Origin: Terriglobales bacterium
Lineage (GTDB): Bacteria; Acidobacteriota; Terriglobia; Terriglobales; Acidobacteriaceae
Assembly (NCBI GenBank): GCA_025936825.1
Contig: JAICSO010000004.1
Coordinates: forward strand, 183,641-247,640
Direction: 5' to 3'
Length of the DNA: 64,000 bases
Of the stretch, positions 44,302 through 51,568 are shown piece after piece. A model generated the notes under the pieces. That model ran no database searches and was not told the origin of the DNA. It saw only the letters and a list, made by a program, of their open reading frames with translations. Position numbers and translations under genes: made by a program. Every line of letters begins with the position of its first letter. Positions within the stretch are counted from its first letter, which is position 1.

Positions 44302-45567
44302 TTGCGTAAGTTAGTGACTGCAATGCGTTTGTTCTCAGCGATGGCGGTTGCGACAGCGCTCTGCCTTGCCACGGCGTGCTCCAGAGAACCCAAGGACACG
44401 GAACCCGCTGTTCCGGTGCAGATTGTTTCCGTCACCAAGGCGAATCTGCAGCAGACCATCACCAGCGATGCGGTGCTCTTTCCTGTGGCGCAGTCCGCGA
44501 TCGTTCCCAAGATCAGCGCTCCGGTCAAAAAGTTCTATGTCAATCGTGGCAGCCATGTTCGCGCCGGACAGCTGCTGGCCGAGTTGGAGAACCGCGATCT
44601 CGCCGCCGCGGCACAGGAAAATAGAGGCGCGTACGACCAGGCGCAGGCGACTTACGCAACCGCCACCGCAGCCGACATCCCGCAGGAATTGCAGAAAGCG
44701 CAACTGGACGCCCAAGCTGCGAAGCAGACCTACGACGCCGCGCAGAAGGTATACGACAGCCGGAAAGAGTTGTTCCAGCAAGGTGCCTTGCCACGCAAGG
44801 AACTGGATCAGGCAGGCGTGGACCTGACCAATGCCAGAAATCAGTTCGAGATTGCGCAGAAGCATCTCGAGAGCCTGAACGCCGTCGGCTACCAACAGGC
44901 ACAAAAATCCGCCAAGGGGCAGCTCGAATCGGCGCAGGGGAAATATCAGGGAGCGGAGGCGCAGCTGAGTTACTCGGACATTCGCAGTCCGATCAGTGGT
45001 GTGATCACCGATCGACCGCTGTATCCCGGCGAGATGGCGGCTGCGGGAACACCGTTGCTCACCGTCATGGACATCTCGCAAGTGGTCGCTCGCGCCCACA
45101 TCCCGCAACAGAGCGCGGCACTGTTGAAGGTTGGCGACAAGGCGGAGGTTACGGTGCCAAATATAGACAGCGCATTTCCCGGTACCGTTTCAGTGGTCAG
45201 CCCGGCGCTTGATCCTGGCAGCACCACGGTCGAGATTTGGGTCACTCTGAAGAATGCGCACGAGCGAATGAAGCCGGGAACAAGCGTACAACTTTCTATG
45301 GTGGCGAAATCCGTGCCGGATGCATTGGTGGTGCCGACTGCGTCGCTGCTCACCGCGGCTGACGGGACAGTTTCGGTGATGGTCGCGGGCAATGACGGGC
45401 ACGCGCACCAAACAGCAGTCAAGACTGGCATCCGCCAAGGGGATCAAGTGCAGATCGTTGACGGCCTCCATGCGGGAGACAAAGTCGTCGGCACTGGAGC
45501 TTACGGCCTTCCTGATAATTCCAAGATCACAACTGCTTCCGCGCAAGCTCCGGCCGAAAAGGAGTAG
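44302..45567 (+). CDS. RND efflux periplasmic adaptor lipoprotein
   Basis: 421 residues. The signal peptide ends in LCLATAC (lipobox). The layout is membrane-fusion type: lipoyl half (PVKKFYVNRGSHVRAGQLLAEL), helical hairpin (about 95-215), lipoyl return (IRSPISGVITDRPLYPGEMAAAG), barrel (ARAHIPQQSAALLKVGDKAEV) and membrane-proximal domain (VVPTASLLTAADGTVSV). Start TTG 44302 follows GAGGGGG; an ATG at 44323 is alternative. Middle gene of the efflux operon. Confidence 0.92.
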   Translation: MRKLVTAMRLFSAMAVATALCLATACSREPKDTEPAVPVQIVSVTKANLQQTITSDAVLFPVAQSAIVPKISAPVKKFYVNRGSHVRAGQLLAELENRDLAAAAQENRGAYDQAQATYATATAADIPQELQKAQLDAQAAKQTYDAAQKVYDSRKELFQQGALPRKELDQAGVDLTNARNQFEIAQKHLESLNAVGYQQAQKSAKGQLESAQGKYQGAEAQLSYSDIRSPISGVITDRPLYPGEMAAAGTPLLTVMDISQVVARAHIPQQSAALLKVGDKAEVTVPNIDSAFPGTVSVVSPALDPGSTTVEIWVTLKNAHERMKPGTSVQLSMVAKSVPDALVVPTASLLTAADGTVSVMVAGNDGHAHQTAVKTGIRQGDQVQIVDGLHAGDKVVGTGAYGLPDNSKITTASAQAPAEKE

Positions 45568-45570
45568 CGG

Positions 45571-48500
45571 TTGACGCCCCCCGTCCATCTGAACGAGTCC
45601 ACCGACACCAACGTCGCGCAGAACCACGCGACCTCGTTCTGGTTCGTTCGACATTCCAAGCCGCTGATCTTCCTGATCATCACGCTGGCGGCGCTGGGGG
45701 CCTATCTCGCCTTCACCATCCCAGTGGGTGTGTTCCCGACGACGAACTTCCCGCGAATCGTTCTTGCCGTTGATAACGGCGTCATGCCCATTGATCAGAT
45801 GATGGTCACGATCACGCGCCCTGTCGAAGAGGCGGTGAATAGTGTGCCGGGCTTGGAAGAGGTGCGATCCACTACCAGCCGGGGATCCGCGGAAATCGAT
45901 CTCTTCTTCAACTGGAACGTAGACATGTTCCAGACGCTGCAATACGTGAATGCAGCCATCTCGCGCGTACAACCTGAACTTCCAGCGACCGCGACCATCG
46001 ATACCCGCCGCATGACGTTCGCGTCCTTCCCGATCATGGGCTACAGCATGACCTCCGGATCTGTGTCTCAAACCGAGCTCTGGGACATGGCGACCTACGA
46101 AATCAAGCCGCGCCTGAATCGACTGAATGGGGTCGCGAGCGTCATCCTGCAAGGGGGGCAGGAGCCGGAGTTTGACATCCAACCTGATCCCGCGAAACTG
46201 CTCACCGCCGGGGTGACGGTCGCCGACATTCTCGATGCCATGAAGCGCACGAACTTGATCGATTCCCCAGGGCTGTTCGAGCGCAATCACCAACTGGTTC
46301 TGGGATTAGTAAGCGGGCAGGTGCGCACTCCCGACCAGATTGCGAATGTGGTCATCAAGAACACGGCTGCGGGTGTACCGGTGCGAGTCGGAGACGTTGC
46401 TACCGTCGTTCCGGGTGTAAAGCCGGTCTACACGATTGTCAGCGCCAACGCCAAGCCGGCGGTGCTGCTCAACATCAACCGCCAGCCAGACAGCAACACG
46501 CTGCTGGTGGCCGACGAAGTCCACGACATGGTGGACCAGATCAAGAAAACGCTGCCGCCGGGAGTCGAGATACGGCCTTTCTATGATCAATCCATTATCG
46601 TGAGCGCCGCGATCAAGAGCGTGCGCGACGCAATTCTGCTCGGGCTGATCCTGGCCTCCATCATTCTTGTGGTCTTCTTGCACGACTGGGGATCGTCGAT
46701 CGTCGCCGGACTGGTCATACCGGTAACGATTCTCGTCACTTGCGTCATTCTCAAACTGCTGAACGAAACCTTCGACCTGATGACGCTGGGCGGCTTGGCC
46801 GCGGCGGTGGGACTGGTCATTGACGACGCCATTGTTGTGGTTGAAAACATCGTGCTGCACCGCGATGCCGGGCAGGGCCGGTTTCAGGCCGTCCAAAGCG
46901 CGTTGCGGGAGATTACCGTCCCCTTGATCGGATCGACCATCACTCCGGTGGTCGTTTTCGTTCCCCTGGTCTCGATCACCGGAGTCTACGGCACCTTCTT
47001 CCGCTCACTGGCTTTGACCATGGCGGTTGCGCTTTTTACGTCTTTGGCATTGGCGTTGACCTGGACGCCCACCCTGAGCAGCTTTTTCGTGCGAAAGCAC
47101 GGTTCGCGAGCGGAAACTGGCGGTGAGGAGAATCTCGCACAGTTGTTGGCGGTGGAAGAAGAGTCTCTGGGCAATGTATTCCGGCGCATCATCGACTTCC
47201 ACCAGCGATGGCTGAAGCGAGCGTTGGAAAAGCCTGTTTGGCTTGGAGCTTTTTGCGTTCTGCTGATCGTGGCTGCCGGAGCGTGTTTCTACTTCAGCGA
47301 CACAGATCTCATGCCCGAGATGGACGAAGGCTCGTTCACGCTCGATTATTGGACTCCCCCTGGAAGTTCCCTGAGCGAGACGAACCGCATGGTGACCCAT
47401 ATGGAACAGATCGCCAGGTCGGTTCCGGAGGTGCAAAGCACGTCACGGAGAACGGGAGCTGAACTTGGGCCGGCGGCAGTCACCGAGGCCAACCGGGGCG
47501 ACATTCTCGTCATGCTCAAGCAAGATCGCGAGCGCGGGATTGACGAGGTCATCGCCGATATCCGTCACAGAGTCGAAGCAGAGGAGCCGTCGGTGAAGGT
47601 CGAGTTTGTGCAGATCTTGCAGGACATGATCGGAGACCTGACCGGCGAACCCGAAGAAGTCACGGTGAAGTTATTCTCGCAGGACCCCGAACTCCTGCAG
47701 ACTTGGGCGCCCAAGGTGGCCGACGCCATCCGCTGGGACGAAAAGGCCAAGACCGGGGTGGAAGGTGTTGTGGACGTGCTCAACGGGATCGAAAACACCA
47801 TCAGTGGCCCGGCGGTGAATTTCCAGATTGATCCGCTGGTGGCGGCGCGGGCCGGCTTTACTCCCGAGGAAGTGGCCACCGATGCGGCGGCAATCCTGGA
47901 AGGCGAACCGGCAGCCACCCCGGTGGTTTCGAATGACCGCGTTTATACCGTGCGGGTGAGATTCCCGGCCGACAAGCGCGCATCGCTTGAGAACATTTCC
48001 GACACGTTGCTGGTCAGCGCCAGCGGCCACACTGCCACCCTGGGGTCGCTGGCGAAGGTGACGGAGATGCCGCCGCAAAATGAAATCCACCGCGAGAACC
48101 TTTTGCGCGATGTGTTGGTCACCGGCCGAACCGAAGACGTTCATCTGGGCAGCGCGATGGACGGAGTACAAGAAGCAGTGGCTAAGCTGCACCTGCCGCC
48201 GAGTATTCGTGTGGAATACGGTGGAAAATACGAGCAGCAGCAGAAATCGTTCCGCGAATTCGCGTTTGTGCTGGTGCTGGCGGTGGTGCTGGTATTCATC
48301 GTCCTACTGTTTGAGTTCCGAACGTTCGCGGCGCCACTGGCAATTTTGGCTTCAGCCCTGCTCTCCACCTCGGGCGTGTTTATCGCGCTGTTGATCACCC
48401 GCACGACGTTCAACGTCTCGTCCTTTATGGGCATGATCATGGTGGTGGGCATCGTGGCGAAAAACGGCATTCTCCTGCTCGACGCCGACCAGAAGATTCG

Positions 48501-48738
48501 CGCCTCCGGCGCGTCCGCTGAAGAGGCCATGCTGCTCGGCAGCCGTCGCCGTCTGCGTCCAATCGTGATGACCGCCTTGGCCACCGTCGCCGGCATGCTT
48601 CCCCTGGCATTTGCCTGGGGGGCAGGGTCGCAAATGCTTCAGCCGCTAGCCATTGCCGTGATTGGCGGGATTCTGATCTCGATGGTGCTGTCGCTGATTA
48701 TCACTCCGGCGGTCCACTTCTACCTCAGTCACGAATAG
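45571..48738 (+). CDS. RND-superfamily inner-membrane efflux permease
   Basis: 1055 residues, twelve predicted transmembrane helices in two halves with two large periplasmic loops. The proton-relay region GGLAAAVGLVIDDAIVVVENI in TM4 has the paired Asp residues. The C-terminal half has MIMVVGIVAKNGILLLDA and the RLRPIVMTALATVAGMLPLA signature. It starts at TTG 45571 with AAGGAG 7 nt upstream. The family is HAE/CzcA-like; Asp-Asp in TM4 with no metal-specific motif favours organic export, but the substrate is not predictable. It exports with the adaptor and TolC-like proteins of the operon. Confidence 0.93.
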   Translation: MTPPVHLNESTDTNVAQNHATSFWFVRHSKPLIFLIITLAALGAYLAFTIPVGVFPTTNFPRIVLAVDNGVMPIDQMMVTITRPVEEAVNSVPGLEEVRSTTSRGSAEIDLFFNWNVDMFQTLQYVNAAISRVQPELPATATIDTRRMTFASFPIMGYSMTSGSVSQTELWDMATYEIKPRLNRLNGVASVILQGGQEPEFDIQPDPAKLLTAGVTVADILDAMKRTNLIDSPGLFERNHQLVLGLVSGQVRTPDQIANVVIKNTAAGVPVRVGDVATVVPGVKPVYTIVSANAKPAVLLNINRQPDSNTLLVADEVHDMVDQIKKTLPPGVEIRPFYDQSIIVSAAIKSVRDAILLGLILASIILVVFLHDWGSSIVAGLVIPVTILVTCVILKLLNETFDLMTLGGLAAAVGLVIDDAIVVVENIVLHRDAGQGRFQAVQSALREITVPLIGSTITPVVVFVPLVSITGVYGTFFRSLALTMAVALFTSLALALTWTPTLSSFFVRKHGSRAETGGEENLAQLLAVEEESLGNVFRRIIDFHQRWLKRALEKPVWLGAFCVLLIVAAGACFYFSDTDLMPEMDEGSFTLDYWTPPGSSLSETNRMVTHMEQIARSVPEVQSTSRRTGAELGPAAVTEANRGDILVMLKQDRERGIDEVIADIRHRVEAEEPSVKVEFVQILQDMIGDLTGEPEEVTVKLFSQDPELLQTWAPKVADAIRWDEKAKTGVEGVVDVLNGIENTISGPAVNFQIDPLVAARAGFTPEEVATDAAAILEGEPAATPVVSNDRVYTVRVRFPADKRASLENISDTLLVSASGHTATLGSLAKVTEMPPQNEIHRENLLRDVLVTGRTEDVHLGSAMDGVQEAVAKLHLPPSIRVEYGGKYEQQQKSFREFAFVLVLAVVLVFIVLLFEFRTFAAPLAILASALLSTSGVFIALLITRTTFNVSSFMGMIMVVGIVAKNGILLLDADQKIRASGASAEEAMLLGSRRRLRPIVMTALATVAGMLPLAFAWGAGSQMLQPLAIAVIGGILISMVLSLIITPAVHFYLSHE

Positions 48739-48759
48739 CCCATTTGTTTCAGAGAGTTC

Positions 48760-48837
48760 TTAACCGCAAAGATTGCAAAGTACGCAAGGACCGGCCTCTG
48801 GTTCGTCCTTTGCGTTTTTAGCGACCTTTGCGGTTAA
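48760..48837. repeat. TTAACCGCAAAG inverted repeat after the efflux operon
   Basis: The arms TTAACCGCAAAG (48760-48771) and CTTTGCGGTTAA (48826-48837) are exact complements. Inner complementarity is GTACGCAAGGAC with GTCCTTTGCGTTT. The same ACCGCAAAG theme is found at 58540-58600 within the F420 operon, so it is a dispersed family. It may also terminate the efflux transcript. Confidence 0.65.
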
Positions 48838-48908
48838 GCTTCTGTATTACTGGTACATAGCAAGCTCTTCCCCTTGCACGGAAGGTGTACTACTGATTTT
48901 GTCCCACC

Positions 48909-50501
48909 ATGCTTGAGGTATGTACCTTGATTGCCTGCTTTAAAATAGCCTCAAGCGAGTCTTTCGTGACGTTGTCCTCTACAGGAGCGAAGCAGAAGCC
49001 GGCGCTGGACGAAGGTTCTTTCCAGCAACTGCTGGCGGCTGCCTATGTTGTGCAGCAGCACAACGAAGCTGACGTTAAAAATGATAGTAAGGAAGAGCAG
49101 CCGACCGCGACTTCGCGGGTGCTCGCGATCATCGCCGAGATCCAATCGCTGATACGAACCCAAAGTCTCAATATCGCCGACAGCGCCGCCCTGATTGCCG
49201 ACCGCGTCCTAGGGCTGACAGGCGCAAGCGGGGTCAGCATCAGTCTTGTCGACAATGGATATCTGGATTGTGTGGCAGAGGCCGGAATTCCAGCAAAGAT
49301 TCCCGGAAGCAGCGTTTCCTCTCACTCGGCGGATGCAACCGCCCAGCTCAAGTCGGGCCATATGTTCGAGAGCGCGGACGCCCAAACGGATTCGCGGCTC
49401 GATCGCGAGATTTGCCGAGAGATTGAAGTGGGATCTCTGGTTGCGGCACCCGTTCTGCGATTCGGCGAGATTGCGGGACTGGTGGAAGTCCGATGGGCCA
49501 AGCCGAGGTGTTTCGGTGAGGCGGAACTCCGCACCTGCCGCTTGATGGCGGGTCTGATCACGGGAACCCTCGAGCGCAGCGTGCGGCTTGGAAATGCGCG
49601 AAGCACGACGGTTCAGATCGCTTCAACGCAGAATCAAGAAGAACCATTCCCCGCCGAGCAGGTTGAACCACCTGAAATTTCCACGCCAGCTCCGGCGAGC
49701 GAGACCCCGGTAGTTCCTGATGTCCTAAAAGCAACGGAAGTCAAATCAGGATCTCCGGCACAACAAGCTGCGAGTGCTGTTCCGCCGCCGTCTTGCCGCA
49801 TGTGCGGACGTCCGTTTGCCGCCGACGAGCAGTTCTGCGGCTTCTGCAGCATGCCCCGCCCCGCACCAAACCAGGCAGAAGAGCTGCAGAGCAAGTGGGC
49901 ATCGCTGTGGTTTATGCAGCGGGCACAGGGGATCTTGCGGGATTCGCCGCATCCGGCGCCTGAGGTCACGAACGCGGGAGATGAGTTCAGGGCGGAGTCG
50001 ATTCCGGATCTTTTCCCGACGCCAGAGGTGACGCCAGTTGAGCCAGTCGAGCCAAAGCCTCTAATGTGGCCACGACGAGCGCCGGCGGAGCCCGCTCCTC
50101 TCCAAGTTGCCCCAGTCGAGCCGGTCGCGCCAGAGGCCGCATTTCCGTTCGAGGAGCGTCCTCATCTTTCAGAACGAACGGCGAGTTTCGCGAAACGACG
50201 CTGGCGGGAATTGTCGTTAGCGGTGGTTGCGGTGGCACTTGCTTACGGGTTGATATTAGCTCGGCCGAAGCCGGGGCAGCCGACGTGGTTCCAATCATTG
50301 ATGATCGACATTGGCGTGGAGAAACCTACAAAGGTTTTTGCTGGGGCGCCGGACACGCGTGTCTGGATCGATGTGCACACCCAGCTGTATTACTGCTCCG
50401 GCGAAGACTTATATGGCAAGACGCCCGACGGCGAGTTCACGACCCAGTACAACGCCCAGAGCGACGGGTTCCTACCGGCCTCGAATACCACCTGCCCTTA
50501 G
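48909..50501 (+). CDS. GAF / zinc-ribbon / single-TM protein with C-terminal VHT-YYC domain
   Basis: 530 residues. A GAF-like domain (about 65-220, with LVAAPVLRFGEIAGLVEVRW) is followed by a Pro/Glu-rich linker and a four-Cys zinc ribbon (CRMCGRPF to QFCGFC, about 298-316). A second Pro-rich linker leads to one transmembrane helix (LSLAVVAVALAYGLILA) and an extracytoplasmic tail. The tail has VWIDVHTQLYYCSGEDLYGKTP, a segment common in acidobacterial proteins. Domain order suggests a cytoplasmic sensor tethered to a periplasmic or surface tip. It lies between the efflux operon and HTH pair 2. The function is unknown. Confidence 0.7.
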   Translation: MLEVCTLIACFKIASSESFVTLSSTGAKQKPALDEGSFQQLLAAAYVVQQHNEADVKNDSKEEQPTATSRVLAIIAEIQSLIRTQSLNIADSAALIADRVLGLTGASGVSISLVDNGYLDCVAEAGIPAKIPGSSVSSHSADATAQLKSGHMFESADAQTDSRLDREICREIEVGSLVAAPVLRFGEIAGLVEVRWAKPRCFGEAELRTCRLMAGLITGTLERSVRLGNARSTTVQIASTQNQEEPFPAEQVEPPEISTPAPASETPVVPDVLKATEVKSGSPAQQAASAVPPPSCRMCGRPFAADEQFCGFCSMPRPAPNQAEELQSKWASLWFMQRAQGILRDSPHPAPEVTNAGDEFRAESIPDLFPTPEVTPVEPVEPKPLMWPRRAPAEPAPLQVAPVEPVAPEAAFPFEERPHLSERTASFAKRRWRELSLAVVAVALAYGLILARPKPGQPTWFQSLMIDIGVEKPTKVFAGAPDTRVWIDVHTQLYYCSGEDLYGKTPDGEFTTQYNAQSDGFLPASNTTCP

Positions 50502-50536
50502 ACGACCTAGGCCACGAAGTAAAGCACAAAAGAAAA

Positions 50537-50556
50537 GAGCCTGATTCATCAGGCTC
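50537..50556 (-). terminator. Rho-independent terminator for HTH pair 2
   Basis: Perfect 8-bp stem GAGCCTGA / TCAGGCTC with a 4-nt loop. On the minus strand it is followed by TTTTCTTTT. It lies 37 bp after the HTH gene stop at 50593. It also sits just past the stop of the convergent GAF gene but lacks a T tract in that direction. Confidence 0.85.
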
Positions 50557-50592
50557 CCACGTCAGAGAATTCAGAAATTGAATGATGAGCAG

Positions 50593-50829
50593 CTAGCTCA
50601 CCTGCGCCATCACCAGGCCTTCGTGCCGCCTCGCCTCGTACCATAGGGCGAGTTCTACGCGGTTCCAGAGCCCCAGTTTGTCGTAGATGGTCCGGAGATA
50701 GTTTTTGATGACGTGTTCAGTGGTGCCGATTTCGTCGGCAACTTCCTTGTTTTTGAGTCCTTGGGCGACGAGTTCAATGACTCGCTGTTCGCGCTCGTTT
50801 GGTGTTGAGTTTCCTCTGCCTCTGAACAT
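50593..50829 (-). CDS. Stand-alone LuxR-type HTH protein (pair 2, downstream member)
   Basis: 78 residues: a single LuxR HTH (NEREQRVIELVAQGLKNKEVADEIG, TEHVIKNYLRTIYDKLGLWNRV) plus a short tail. It is entirely preceded by and partly nested in the upstream HTH gene, whose frame covers its first 175 bases. It is paralogous to 42187-42465. It is followed by a good terminator. The pair probably acts together; no sensor domain is present. Confidence 0.72.
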   Translation of the reverse strand: MFRGRGNSTPNEREQRVIELVAQGLKNKEVADEIGTTEHVIKNYLRTIYDKLGLWNRVELALWYEARRHEGLVMAQVS

Positions 50830-51032
50830 AGCTGCCTCCGATATAAGAGTGTGGCTAACTTGACCCGTTTGACCCCGCCAGTAATTCCGAAGCGCAAAAA
50901 CAGACGATTGAAATGCGCTTTGACCGTCCGCCGCGCCATATTCAGTTGTTTGGAGATTTCGTCATTGTCGCAGCCTTGCAGAAGCAGTTCCACGACCTGC
51001 TGCTCCCTCGGACGTAACGATTTTTCCTCCAT
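50655..51032 (-). CDS. Stand-alone LuxR-type HTH protein with Ser/Thr-rich tail (pair 2, upstream member)
   Basis: 125 residues. The HTH occupies residues 1-65 (SLRPREQQVVELLLQGCDNDEISKQLN, RTVKAHFNRLFLRFGI) and is followed by a hydrophilic Ser/Thr/Lys-rich tail. That tail is encoded by DNA which in another frame encodes the start of the downstream HTH protein. GGAAGGGG lies 8 nt before ATG 51032. It is paralogous to 42443-42685, whose tail is much shorter. The tail could be a by-product of read-through in the overlap rather than a functional domain. Confidence 0.68.
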   Translation of the reverse strand: MEEKSLRPREQQVVELLLQGCDNDEISKQLNMARRTVKAHFNRLFLRFGITGGVKRVKLATLLYRRQLCSEAEETQHQTSANSESLNSSPKDSKTRKLPTKSAPLNTSSKTISGPSTTNWGSGTA

Positions 51033-51128
51033 TACAGACCCCTTCCAGTGAGATGTGACCCTTCTCTGCAACCTCCGGCGGCAAAGCAAAGTCGTCGAAC
51101 AAAAAATGGCTCTTTAAGTGGAAAGATG

Positions 51129-51145
51129 TTGCACATGCTTTGCCA
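51129..51145 (-). promoter_or_regulatory. Sigma-54-like promoter upstream of HTH pair 2
   Basis: Minus strand: TGGCAAA-GCAT-GTGCAA, with GG-N10-GC spacing. The -12 half GTGCAA is identical to that of the repeat-peptide promoter at 30522-30538. The predicted start is near 51120, about 88 nt before ATG 51032. Confidence 0.45.
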
Positions 51146-51568
51146 CCGTGAGCTGCCTGCCCGAAGAAAAAACTGCCAGATTTACACAGGCTTACAGACG
51201 TCCACCAGGGACGAGACGACAGTGTGCGGCGGCGCGGTGAATGCCCGGTTATGGCTTGGGCGGGTTGCCTCAAGTGTAACAAACTAGAGAATCTTTTTCA
51301 CCAACGGCTGCCGAACTTTTGCTCATCGATGACAGCTAGATCGAATCTCCTACTTGGTTGCCGGAAATTACCGTAGGGTTGCAAACCAAAGTGGGGGGTG
51401 GTGCTAAGGTTTTCCTAGGTAAAAGGCCTTAGGTCGTTTTTTCCGGTTTCCGCTGTAGGGTCGGGAACAAATTACACCTAAGGGCACCTTAAGGTTTGGG
51501 CGGCCTCGCCGAATTCCAGGTAAGTTCCTTGGGTGCTAGGATGCAACTTCGCCTGCGTTTTCTTAACG
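51146..51568. other. Gene-free region upstream of priA with a cluster of CCT(A/T)AGG-type sites
   Basis: No coding sequence is supported here. Between 51403 and 51494 there are repeated short palindromes: GCTAAGGT (51403-51410), CCTAGG (51414-51419), CCTTAGG (51427-51433), CCTAAGG (51477-51483) and CCTTAAGG (51487-51494). Neighbours lie about 10-13 bp apart, and a run of six T follows at 51437-51442. The cluster lies between the divergent HTH pair 2 and priA and may be an operator array for an HTH regulator. Confidence 0.4.

Noticed and set aside
45190..46293. 367-residue frame opposite the RND adaptor and permease
   Set aside because: Asp/Arg/His-rich antisense composition across two real genes.
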